Below the pieces are notes generated by a model. It made no database searches, was not told the DNA's origin, and saw nothing but the letters and a program-made list of their open reading frames with translations. From NCBI RefSeq assembly GCF_946221145.1, contig NZ_CAMIOH010000233.1, positions 1-5,042 on the forward strand: a stretch of 5,042 nt of DNA, in the 5' to 3' direction. Positions within the stretch are counted from its first letter, which is position 1. Each line of letters starts with the position of its first letter. The stretch comes from an uncultured Paracoccus sp. (GTDB taxonomy: Bacteria; Pseudomonadota; Alphaproteobacteria; Rhodobacterales; Rhodobacteraceae). Shown in pieces: positions 1 to 5,042 of this stretch. The translations under genes and the position numbers were made by a program.

Positions 1-29
1 GGGCCACGGCGGGGGGGCGTTTCGGTCAC
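1..29 (-). CDS. Start of a downstream gene, probably DUF697/YcjF-family membrane protein (partial)
   Basis: Only the first nine codons are inside the window (V/M-T-E-T-P-P-R-R-G); the rest lies beyond position 1. The proposed start is a GTG at 29-27, overlapping the ycjX TGA stop (28-26) as GTGA. A clear Shine-Dalgarno GGAG at 40-37 sits 7 bases upstream, so the start is well supported even though the product cannot be read. In proteobacteria the gene directly after ycjX is usually ycjF, a DUF697 (TIGR01620) inner-membrane protein, and the short polar, arginine-containing N-terminus fits. The identity is therefore inferred from context and not seen in sequence. The overlap implies translational coupling to ycjX. 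Confidence 0.5.
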
Positions 30-1393
30 AGCCGGTCTCCGATCAGGAATTCGTCGGCGCGGTCCAGCCGGATATGCGGCGGGCCGTCGCCGGGGCGCGC
101 AGTCAGCGGCGCGGGGGCAAAGTTCATGATCGCGTAATCGCCATCCAGCCAGCGGTCGGCGCCGTCACGGGCGGGATGCAGCAGCAGCGCCGGATCGGCG
201 GGCAGGTCGCCGGGATAGAACGCCGCCTGACGGCCATCCATCAGCCGACCGCGCACGGCGGGCAGTTCGGCGCCGTCCTGCCGGATCAGATCCTCGGTCG
301 TGGCGCGCAGGGCGGCGATGGACATGGCCTCGGTCCGGGCGCCGCTGAAATCGGCGCGGTCGCGGGCGTCGCGCAGGGCGGCGGACAGGATCGCGGTCAG
401 GCGGTTGTGCTGGATGTGGTGCAGGTGGTCGGCCTTGGTCGCGGCGAACAGGATGCGTTCGACGCGCCTGGTGCCCAGAAGCTGGCCCAGCCAGCCGGTG
501 CGGCCCGGACGAAAGGCGGTCAGGATGTCGGCCATGGCGCGGCGCATGTCCTCGACCGCGCGGGGGCCCTGATGGATCGCGCCCAGCACATCGACCAGCA
601 CCACCTGCCGGTCGATCCGGGCAAAGTGATCGCGGAAGAACGGCTTGACCACCTTGGACTTGTAGGCATCGAAGCGGCGCAGGAATTCCTTGTGCAACCG
701 GCCCTGCGCCAGACCGGCGGGCAGCGGCGCGAAGGTCAGCGCGGGCGACCCCTCCATCTCTCCGGGGATCAGGAAGCGGCCGGGGGTGCAGTCCGACCAG
801 CCCGCGTCCCGCGCGGCATGAAGATGGGCGGTATAGGTTTCCGCCAGCCGCTGCGCGGTCGGTTCGTCGAACCGGTCGCCATCCAGACCGGCAAGCGCGG
901 CCATGTAATCCCCGGCGCCCGGACGGCCGGGCATCCGGTCCAGCACCTCGGCCGACCAGTCGTCGAAGCTGCGCTCCATCAGGCGCAGATCCAGCAGCCA
1001 TTCGCCGGGGTAATCGACGATATCCAGATGGACGGTGCGCGGCCCGGTCCAGCCGCTGAACATCCCCCGGGGTTCGGTGCGCAGCGACAGGCGCAACTGG
1101 CTGACATGACGGGTGCCGTCGGGCCAGTGCGGGCTGGGGCCGGTCAGCGCGGCCAGATGGCGTTCGAAATCGAAGCGCGGCACGGTATCGTCGGGCTGGG
1201 GTTGCAGCCAGGCGGTCTTCAGCGTGCCATCGGCGGCGGCGCGCAGGGCGTGCATCCGCCCCCGGTCCATCAGGTTGGCCACAAGCGAGGTGATGAACAC
1301 CGTCTTGCCCGCCCGCGAAAGCCCGGTCACGCCCAGCCGGATCACCGGGTCGCCCAGGCCGATGCCTGTCAGAAGGTCGCTGCCGATGCCCAT
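26..1393 (-). CDS. ycjX: YcjX family (DUF463) Ras-like GTP-binding protein
   Basis: This 455-residue protein has about the family's usual length (E. coli YcjX is about 465). Family knowledge: YcjX is a cytoplasmic P-loop GTPase with a Ras-like fold. In E. coli it belongs to the phage-shock regulon with the membrane protein YcjF; its precise cellular role is unknown. Seen here: a Walker A/G1 motif GLSRAGKT at residues 24-31 followed by VFITSLVANL, a G3-like element VDYPGEW at 126-132, a G4-like TKAD at 319-322, and the characteristic C-terminal end DEFLIGDRL (447-455). There is no signal peptide or obvious membrane segment. The ATG at 1393 gives the short N-terminal lead before the P-loop seen in relatives, and a modest AGG ribosome site lies 8 bases upstream (1404-1402). 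The stop overlaps the start of a probable DUF697 partner. Upstream the gene is divergent from hrpB. It is intact, with no frameshift or missing nucleotide-binding motif. Confidence 0.93.
   Translation of the reverse strand: MGIGSDLLTGIGLGDPVIRLGVTGLSRAGKTVFITSLVANLMDRGRMHALRAAADGTLKTAWLQPQPDDTVPRFDFERHLAALTGPSPHWPDGTRHVSQLRLSLRTEPRGMFSGWTGPRTVHLDIVDYPGEWLLDLRLMERSFDDWSAEVLDRMPGRPGAGDYMAALAGLDGDRFDEPTAQRLAETYTAHLHAARDAGWSDCTPGRFLIPGEMEGSPALTFAPLPAGLAQGRLHKEFLRRFDAYKSKVVKPFFRDHFARIDRQVVLVDVLGAIHQGPRAVEDMRRAMADILTAFRPGRTGWLGQLLGTRRVERILFAATKADHLHHIQHNRLTAILSAALRDARDRADFSGARTEAMSIAALRATTEDLIRQDGAELPAVRGRLMDGRQAAFYPGDLPADPALLLHPARDGADRWLDGDYAIMNFAPAPLTARPGDGPPHIRLDRADEFLIGDRL
37..40 (-). promoter_or_regulatory. 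Ribosome binding site for the gene downstream of ycjX
   Basis: On the minus strand GGAG lies inside the last codons of ycjX, 7 bases before the GTG at 29-27. Its strength and spacing decide this GTG as the start of the next gene and argue that the two genes form one operon. Confidence 0.55.
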
Positions 1394-1424
1394 GCCGCCC
1401 GCCTGTTCTTGTCGTATTTGCCGG

Positions 1425-1453
1425 AAGATAGAAGCCGGGGATGGGTTTGGCTA
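1425..1453 (-). promoter_or_regulatory. Candidate sigma-70-type promoter for ycjX
   Basis: On the minus strand a -35-like TAGCCA (1453-1448) and a -10-like TATCTT (1430-1425) are separated by exactly 17 bases. Each matches four of six consensus bases. Transcription would begin near 1418, giving a leader of about 24 bases that contains the AGG ribosome site. The match is weak and could be chance. No sigma-54 (GG-N10-GC) element of the kind that drives the E. coli psp genes was recognised here. Confidence 0.25.
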
Positions 1454-1456
1454 GGG

Positions 1457-1486
1457 CGGCGGGCCGGGGTTCCGCTTGGCCCGCCG
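1457..1486. repeat. GC-rich 9-bp perfect inverted repeat in the divergent intergenic region
   Basis: CGGCGGGCC at 1457-1465 and GGCCCGCCG at 1478-1486 are perfect reverse complements separated by 12 bases. The repeat lies between the divergent ycjX and hrpB genes, just upstream of the -10-like CATAAC before hrpB. It could be an operator or a strong hairpin. No T-run follows on either strand, so an intrinsic terminator is unlikely. In sequence this GC-rich a repeat of this size can occur by chance. Confidence 0.4.
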
Positions 1487-1498
1487 TTGCGACATAAC
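1470..1498 (+). promoter_or_regulatory. Candidate hrpB promoter placing the start point at or next to the ATG
   Basis: CATAAC at 1493-1498 matches four of six bases of the -10 consensus. A poor -35-like TTCCGC (1470-1475) lies 17 bases upstream. The -10 ends only 7 bases before the hrpB ATG at 1506, so transcription from it would give a leaderless or nearly leaderless mRNA. This agrees with the absence of a Shine-Dalgarno sequence before that ATG. The evidence is short-motif matching only. Confidence 0.25.
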
Positions 1499-1505
1499 GC
1501 GTCTC

Positions 1506-3935
1506 ATGTCCGAACGGTTGCCTATCGACGATGTTCTGCCCGAATTATGCGACGCCATGGCGGCGCAGGGGCGCGCCGTGCTGGTCGCGCCGCCGGGGGC
1601 GGGCAAGACCACGCGGGTGCCGCTGGCGCTGCTGGACAGGGTGGCGGGCCGGATCGTGATGCTGGAACCGCGCCGCCTGGCCGCGCGGGCGGCGGCGGAA
1701 CGGCTGGCGGACCAGTTGGGCGAGGCGGTCGGCGGCCGTGTCGGTTACCGGATGCGCGGCGAATCGGTGCCGGGGACGCGGATCGAGGTCGTGACCGAGG
1801 GGATCCTGACCCGGATGATCCAGTCCGATCCCGGACTTGACGGGATCGGCTGCGTGATCTTCGACGAATTTCACGAACGCAGCCTGAATGCCGATCTGGG
1901 GCTGGCGCTTGTCTGGCAGGCCCGGTCGCTGCTGCGAGAGGATCTGGCGGTGCTGGTGATGTCGGCGACGCTGGATGCCGGTCCGGTCGCGGCGTTGCTG
2001 GACGGCGCGCCGGTGATCCGGTCCGAGGGCCGCGTCTTCCCGGTCGAGACCCGCTGGCTGCCCCGCCCGCTTCCCGCAGGGGCGCGGCTGGTCGACGAGG
2101 CCGCCCGCCTGATCGCCCAGGCCGAGGCCGAGACCCGCGAGACCGGCGGCACGCTGCTGGCATTTCTGCCGGGCGAGGGGGAAATCCGCCGGGTCATGTC
2201 GCAATTGGGCGATGCCTGCGAGGTGCTGCCGCTTTATGGCGCGCTGCCGCCAGCGGCGCAGCGGGCGGCGCTGTCGGTGCCCGGCGCGATGCGGCGGATC
2301 GTGCTGGCGACGGCGATTGCGGAAACCTCGCTGACGATTCCCGGGGTCCGGGTGGTGGTCGATGCAGGCCGGGCGCGGCGGGCGCGGTTCGATCCGGGGT
2401 CGGGCATGTCGCGGCTGGTGACCGAGCGCGTCAGCCGCGCCGAGGCCGATCAGCGCCGCGGCCGCGCCGGGCGCGTGGCGCCGGGCATCTGTTACCGGAT
2501 GTGGGCGCGGGCCGAGGAAGGCGCCTTGCCCGCCTTCGCCCCGCCGGAAATCGCGGTGGCCGATCTGTCCGGGCTGGCCCTGGAGCTGGCGGCCTGGGGG
2601 GCCGAGCCGGGGGATCTGGCCTTTCTGACAGCGCCGCCCGACGGCGCCCTGTCCGAGGCGCGGGCGCTGCTGGCGGGCCTTGAGGCTGTCGATGCGTCGG
2701 GCCGGATCACCGATCACGGGCGCGCGCTGTCGCGTCTGCCGCTGCATCCCCGGCTGGCGCATATGCTGTTGCGGGCGGGCGCGGGGGCGGCGGATCTGGC
2801 GGCGCTGCTGTCGAACCGCGATCCGCTGCGCGGCGCGCCGGTCGATCTGGCGCTGCGGCTGGCGGCGCTGCGCGATCCGCAGGGTTTCGCCGCGCGCCAT
2901 CCGTTCGAGGTGAACCGGGCGGTGATCCAGCAGATCCGTGATGAGGCCGCCCGGCTGCGGCGGCTGGTTGCGCCCCGCCCCCGAGGGTCTTTGGACATCG
3001 AAGACGCAGGCGGCATGGTCTCTCTGGCCTATCCCGACCGGATCGGGTTGCGCCGCAAGGGGGATGAGCCGCGCTTCGTGCTGTCGGGCGGCAAGGGGGC
3101 GGTGATCGCGCCGGGCGATCCGATGGGGCAGGCGGGGCTGATCGTCGCGCTGGATCTGGACGGCGATCAGCGCGAGGCGCGGATCCGGCTGGCGGCGCGG
3201 CTGGACGAGGCCGGTCTGCGCGCCCTGCATGGCGCCCGGATCGAGCGGGTCGCCCTGTGCGAATGGTCCCGGCGCGAGGGGCGGGTTCTGGCCCGGCAGC
3301 AGGACCGGCTGGGCGCGCTTGTGCTGTCGGACCGGGCCTGGGCCGATGCCCCGCCCGACGAGGTGGCGCGGGCCGCATGGGAGGGGCTGCGGCTGGACGG
3401 GTTGCCCTGGACCCCGGCGGCGGCGCGGCTGCGGGCGCGGATCGCGCTGTTGCCGGATCTGGGGCCGGTGGATGACGCCGCGCTGTTGGCCGATGGCGGC
3501 TGGCTGTTGCCCTGGCTGGGCAAGGCCCGGACGCTGGCCGATCTGCGCGGGCTGGATCTGGTCCCGCCGCTGAAGGCCCGGATCGGCTGGGACGGCCAGC
3601 AGCGGCTTGACCAACAGGCGCCCGCGCATTTCACCACGCCGCTGGGGCACAAGGTGGCGATCGACTATGACCCCGAACATCCCTCGATCGCGCTGCGCTT
3701 GCAGGAACTGTTCGGGGTGGTGCGCCATCCGGTGGTGGGCGGGCGGCCCCTGCGCATCACCATGCTGTCGCCGGGTGGCAAGCCGATTGCCGTGACGACC
3801 GATCTGCCGGGGTTCTGGCAGGCGGGCTATGTCGATGTCCGAAAGGACATGCGCGGGCGCTATCCCCGCCATCCCTGGCCCGAAGACCCGCGCGCGGCCG
3901 ATCCGACCACCCGGGCCAAGCCGCGCGGCACCTAA
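1506..3935 (+). CDS. hrpB: ATP-dependent RNA helicase HrpB (DEAH/RHA superfamily 2)
   Basis: This 809-residue protein is typical in size for HrpB and far shorter than HrpA (about 1300). It is predicted to be a cytoplasmic ATP-driven RNA helicase; its cellular substrate is poorly defined in most bacteria. Helicase motifs seen in order: Walker A GAGKTT (31-36), EPRRLAA (54-60), TEGIL (97-101), motif II DEFH (120-123, the usual HrpB form), SAT (153-155), ATAIAETSLTI (268-278) and motif VI QRRGRAGR (316-323). A helicase-associated region includes LPLHPRLAHML near 411-421. The HrpB-specific C-terminal domain starts around 714 (GHKVAIDYDPEHPS) and includes FWQAGYVDVRKDM from 770 and YPRHPWPEDP at 786-795. 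The ATG at 1506 is chosen because MSERLPIDDVLPEL aligns with the N-terminus I recall for E. coli HrpB (MSSLPVAAVLPELL). A TTG at 1476 would add ten residues but lies in the inverted repeat. No clear Shine-Dalgarno precedes the ATG. The gene is complete, divergent from ycjX and convergent with the DUF2794 gene. Confidence 0.96.
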   Translation: MSERLPIDDVLPELCDAMAAQGRAVLVAPPGAGKTTRVPLALLDRVAGRIVMLEPRRLAARAAAERLADQLGEAVGGRVGYRMRGESVPGTRIEVVTEGILTRMIQSDPGLDGIGCVIFDEFHERSLNADLGLALVWQARSLLREDLAVLVMSATLDAGPVAALLDGAPVIRSEGRVFPVETRWLPRPLPAGARLVDEAARLIAQAEAETRETGGTLLAFLPGEGEIRRVMSQLGDACEVLPLYGALPPAAQRAALSVPGAMRRIVLATAIAETSLTIPGVRVVVDAGRARRARFDPGSGMSRLVTERVSRAEADQRRGRAGRVAPGICYRMWARAEEGALPAFAPPEIAVADLSGLALELAAWGAEPGDLAFLTAPPDGALSEARALLAGLEAVDASGRITDHGRALSRLPLHPRLAHMLLRAGAGAADLAALLSNRDPLRGAPVDLALRLAALRDPQGFAARHPFEVNRAVIQQIRDEAARLRRLVAPRPRGSLDIEDAGGMVSLAYPDRIGLRRKGDEPRFVLSGGKGAVIAPGDPMGQAGLIVALDLDGDQREARIRLAARLDEAGLRALHGARIERVALCEWSRREGRVLARQQDRLGALVLSDRAWADAPPDEVARAAWEGLRLDGLPWTPAAARLRARIALLPDLGPVDDAALLADGGWLLPWLGKARTLADLRGLDLVPPLKARIGWDGQQRLDQQAPAHFTTPLGHKVAIDYDPEHPSIALRLQELFGVVRHPVVGGRPLRITMLSPGGKPIAVTTDLPGFWQAGYVDVRKDMRGRYPRHPWPEDPRAADPTTRAKPRGT

Positions 3936-3950
3936 TCCACGGGTCGGATC
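3900..3950. repeat. 9-bp perfect inverted repeat spanning the overlapping convergent stop codons
   Basis: GATCCGACC at 3900-3908 and GGTCGGATC at 3942-3950 are perfect reverse complements. They flank a 33-base loop that contains the hrpB TAA and the TAG of the opposing DUF2794 gene, plus a 10-bp palindrome GCCGCGCGGC at 3920-3929. There is no gene-free space here for an ordinary terminator, so this could act as a bidirectional 3'-end structure. There is no T-run and the loop is long, so the role is speculative. Confidence 0.35.
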
Positions 3951-4267
3951 AGCGCCTTGTCCAGCACCCGCAGCACCTGCCGCAGATCATGGCCGCGCTT
4001 CAGGATGCGCCCGTCCATGGCGATGACCGCATAGGCGCCCTGGGTGGCCCGCAGGCGGGGGCGTTTCTCGATCCGATACAGCGGATGTTCGGCGGCGCGG
4101 CGGAACACGCTGAAGACCGCCACATCGCGCAGGAAGGACATCGCGTAATCGCGCCATTCGCCCGCCGCCACGAAACGGCCATAGACCGACAGGATCGCGG
4201 ACAGTTCCGCCCGGTCGAAGACGACGCGATCTGGATCGGCTTGAAACGGCGGACCGGCGTTCAACAT
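3932..4267 (-). CDS. DUF2794 family protein, function unknown
   Basis: This 111-residue protein has the conserved body I recognise as DUF2794, a small family found mainly in alphaproteobacteria with no assigned function. Seen: VVFDRAELSAIL (15-26), YGRFVAAGEWRDYA (29-42), AVFSVFRRAAEHPLYRIEKRP (50-70), QGAYAVI (76-82) and ILKRGHDLRQVLRVL (88-102). The sequence is soluble and charged, with many arginines, and has no signal peptide, membrane segment or cysteine. The ATG at 4267 gives a short variable lead before the conserved VVFDR. No convincing Shine-Dalgarno lies just upstream. The gene ends tail to tail with hrpB, its TAG (3934-3932) overlapping the hrpB TAA by two bases and the two reading frames sharing four bases. 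It lies 73 bases downstream of a lipoprotein gene on the same strand, so it may be transcribed with it or from its own promoter. Family assignment is from memory of its motifs; the molecular role is unknown. Confidence 0.88.
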   Translation of the reverse strand: MLNAGPPFQADPDRVVFDRAELSAILSVYGRFVAAGEWRDYAMSFLRDVAVFSVFRRAAEHPLYRIEKRPRLRATQGAYAVIAMDGRILKRGHDLRQVLRVLDKALIRPVD

Positions 4268-4340
4268 GACGGGATGGTGACAGTCCGCCGCCCCGCTGGC
4301 AATGCCGAAAACAGGGCCGCAGACGGGCGGTGCGCCGGGA

Positions 4341-4628
4341 TCAGAAGCAGCTGACCTTCTCGATCCGCCCGCTGCGGCCGTATTCGATGTTCAGCCGGTC
4401 CGGTCGGAAATCCGCCGTCACCGCATCGTCGGGGCCGATCTGGCGGGTGCCGATGGGAAAGGTCATCGCCGTCAGCACGGTGACCGGCTGGCCGACCAGC
4501 CCCTGATAGGCCGAGGCGCGGCAGTCGTCAGGCGGCGCGACGGGCGGTGCGGGTTCGACCGGCACCGGCTCGCAGGCGGCAAGCGCGGTCAGGGTGGCCA
4601 GTCCCAGCAGCAGCGTTCTGGCGTTCAT
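4341..4628 (-). CDS. I78 family peptidase-inhibitor-like lipoprotein
   Basis: This 95-residue predicted lipoprotein has arginine at 4, a hydrophobic stretch LLLGLATLTALAA and a lipobox LAAC with the lipidated cysteine at 19. A proline-rich linker (about 20-33) leads to a domain from C36 to C94. That domain carries VGQPVTVL (45-52), IGPDDAVT (64-71), FRPDRLNIEY (74-83), GRIEKVSC (87-94). The DAVT...RPDRLNIE pattern and terminal cysteine are typical of the I78 peptidase-inhibitor family, named for an Aspergillus elastase inhibitor. C36 and C94 probably form a disulfide in the periplasm. It may protect envelope proteins from serine proteases, but no target is known. The ATG at 4628 gives the cleanest signal peptide. 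ATGs at 4637 (overlapping the upstream TGA as ATGA) and 4634 or a TTG at 4643 are alternatives. The gene directly follows a similar lipoprotein gene. Confidence 0.85.
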   Translation of the reverse strand: MNARTLLLGLATLTALAACEPVPVEPAPPVAPPDDCRASAYQGLVGQPVTVLTAMTFPIGTRQIGPDDAVTADFRPDRLNIEYGRSGRIEKVSCF

Positions 4629-4633
4629 GATCA

Positions 4634-4993
4634 TCATCCGCAATCCACATTGGTGATGGTGCCCGCAGCGTCCAGGCGGAACACGATCCGGTTCGGGTCA
4701 TAGTCCTGGGGTTCGATCCCGCGATATTCGACGACCCGGTATTCCTTGGTCACGCCCAGCGTGGGGATGACGCTGCCCGGCTGGCCCACGGACGAGGCAT
4801 AGTTCTTGGTCGCGCCGCAGAGGTCGGGCTTGCGTTCGGTCAACCCGGCCACGCCGGCTACGGGCGCCGGGGCGGGCGGGACATAGGCCACGGGCGCCGG
4901 TTCCGGCATCGGCATCGGCGCGGGGGCCGGGGCCATGCAGCCCGAAACAAGCGCGGCGGCCATCAGCGGCAGCAGGATGGTGGTCGTCTTCAT
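4634..4993 (-). CDS. Small lipoprotein with a diverged I78-like C-terminal domain
   Basis: This 119-residue predicted lipoprotein has MK at the N-terminus, a hydrophobic stretch ILLPLMAAALVSG and a lipobox VSGC with cysteine 19. Residues 20-50 form a low-complexity Pro/Ala/Met/Val linker with ten prolines, probably a flexible tether. The C-terminal domain runs from C59 to C118 and contains SVGQPGSVI (68-76), YRVVEY (85-90), YDPNRIVFRLD (98-108) and GTITNVDC (111-118). Its two-cysteine frame, VGQP, xPxRI and G-x-I-x-x-V-x-C pattern parallel the I78 protein encoded next to it, with near-identical cysteine spacing (59 versus 58). I infer it is a distant I78-family member; an inhibitor function is less certain because the central IGPDDAVT-like stretch is replaced. 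The ATG at 4993 is preceded by AGGGA at 5009-5005 with an 11-base spacer. The stop lies 5 bases before the chosen start of the next lipoprotein gene, so the two are probably one operon. Confidence 0.8.
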   Translation of the reverse strand: MKTTTILLPLMAAALVSGCMAPAPAPMPMPEPAPVAYVPPAPAPVAGVAGLTERKPDLCGATKNYASSVGQPGSVIPTLGVTKEYRVVEYRGIEPQDYDPNRIVFRLDAAGTITNVDCG

Positions 4994-5004
4994 GATGTCT
5001 GTCT

Positions 5005-5009
5005 TCCCT
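5005..5009 (-). promoter_or_regulatory. Ribosome binding site for the first lipoprotein gene
   Basis: AGGGA on the minus strand lies 11 bases before the ATG at 4993. The spacing is slightly long, but it is the only purine-rich anti-Shine-Dalgarno match nearby and supports the ATG at 4993 as start. The remaining bases to 5042 show no coding region or promoter I would call. Confidence 0.4.
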
Positions 5010-5042
5010 CGGGGGTGCCCGTTCGTGATGCCCGTCTGGATG

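Noticed and set aside
1476..1505. TTG at 1476 as the hrpB start
   Set aside because: The extra residues (MARRCDITRL) do not resemble the start of the family, and the TTG lies at the edge of the inverted repeat. The ATG at 1506 begins a sequence that aligns with known HrpB N-termini.
74..1840. A 588-codon plus-strand open frame opposite ycjX and running into hrpB
   Set aside because: It is antisense to a well-supported GTPase gene and overlaps hrpB in another frame. Its translation is low-complexity (Gly/Ala/Gln/Arg-rich) with no recognisable domain. Long antisense frames are expected where third positions are nearly all G/C.
1863..1874. DEFH instead of DEAH in helicase motif II of HrpB
   Set aside because: DEFHER is the normal form in HrpB proteins, so it is not an unusual substitution.
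1545..3872. A 775-codon minus-strand open frame opposite hrpB
   Set aside because: It mirrors the whole helicase gene and is rich in Arg, Gln, Pro and His, the usual signature of an antisense frame in high-GC DNA. No motif or ribosome site supports it.
4268..4340. Possible terminator or hairpin between the I78 gene and the DUF2794 gene
   Set aside because: CCGCCC and GGGCGG can pair, but across a loop of about 30 bases with only six base pairs and no T-run after it; not distinguishable from chance.
4840..4935. Short sequence repeats in the Pro/Ala linker coding region (such as two adjacent GGCATC)
   Set aside because: They follow from repeated Pro, Ala and Met codons in a low-complexity tether and do not form a regular tandem array.
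5016..5035. Direct repeat TGCCCGT at 5016-5022 and 5029-5035 upstream of the first lipoprotein gene
   Set aside because: Two 7-base copies 13 bases apart could be an operator, but this is too short in GC-rich DNA cut by the window edge to support a call.

Overview
This is a compact, very GC-rich window (roughly 70% G+C by eye, with G/C dominating third codon positions). It reads as ordinary chromosomal sequence of an alphaproteobacterium. A DUF2794 protein, a YcjX protein with an apparent DUF697/YcjF gene right behind it, and an HrpB helicase together suggest Rhodobacterales, perhaps Paracoccus-like. That placement rests on protein families and composition only. I see no tRNA, rRNA, insertion sequence, CRISPR array, phage gene or toxin-antitoxin pair.

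Layout. On the minus strand, positions 1-1393 hold ycjX, a Ras-like GTPase of the DUF463 family. Its stop codon overlaps a GTG start with a good Shine-Dalgarno sequence. That start probably belongs to the partner DUF697/YcjF membrane protein, which leaves the window after nine codons. Positions 1394-1505 are a 112-base divergent intergenic region with a weak candidate promoter for each direction and a GC-rich 9-bp inverted repeat. hrpB, a complete DExH-box ATP-dependent RNA helicase gene, occupies 1506-3935 on the plus strand. It collides tail to tail, with a 4-base overlap, with a minus-strand gene for a DUF2794 protein (3932-4267).

The right end carries two small minus-strand genes, 4634-4993 and 4341-4628, separated by 5 bases. 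Both encode lipoproteins with a C-terminal two-cysteine domain. The second matches the I78 peptidase-inhibitor family well, and the first looks like a diverged relative. The pair is probably cotranscribed, with DUF2794 possibly downstream in the same unit across a 73-base gap. The last 49 bases lie upstream of the first lipoprotein gene.

How the genes relate. YcjX and YcjF are a known pair; in E. coli they belong to the phage-shock stress regulon. The two lipoproteins plausibly act together in the cell envelope as protease inhibitors. HrpB and DUF2794 have no evident functional link to either group. I found no convincing new biological system. The most interesting points are the tandem I78-like lipoproteins, the possibly leaderless hrpB start, and the inverted repeat spanning the overlapping convergent stop codons.
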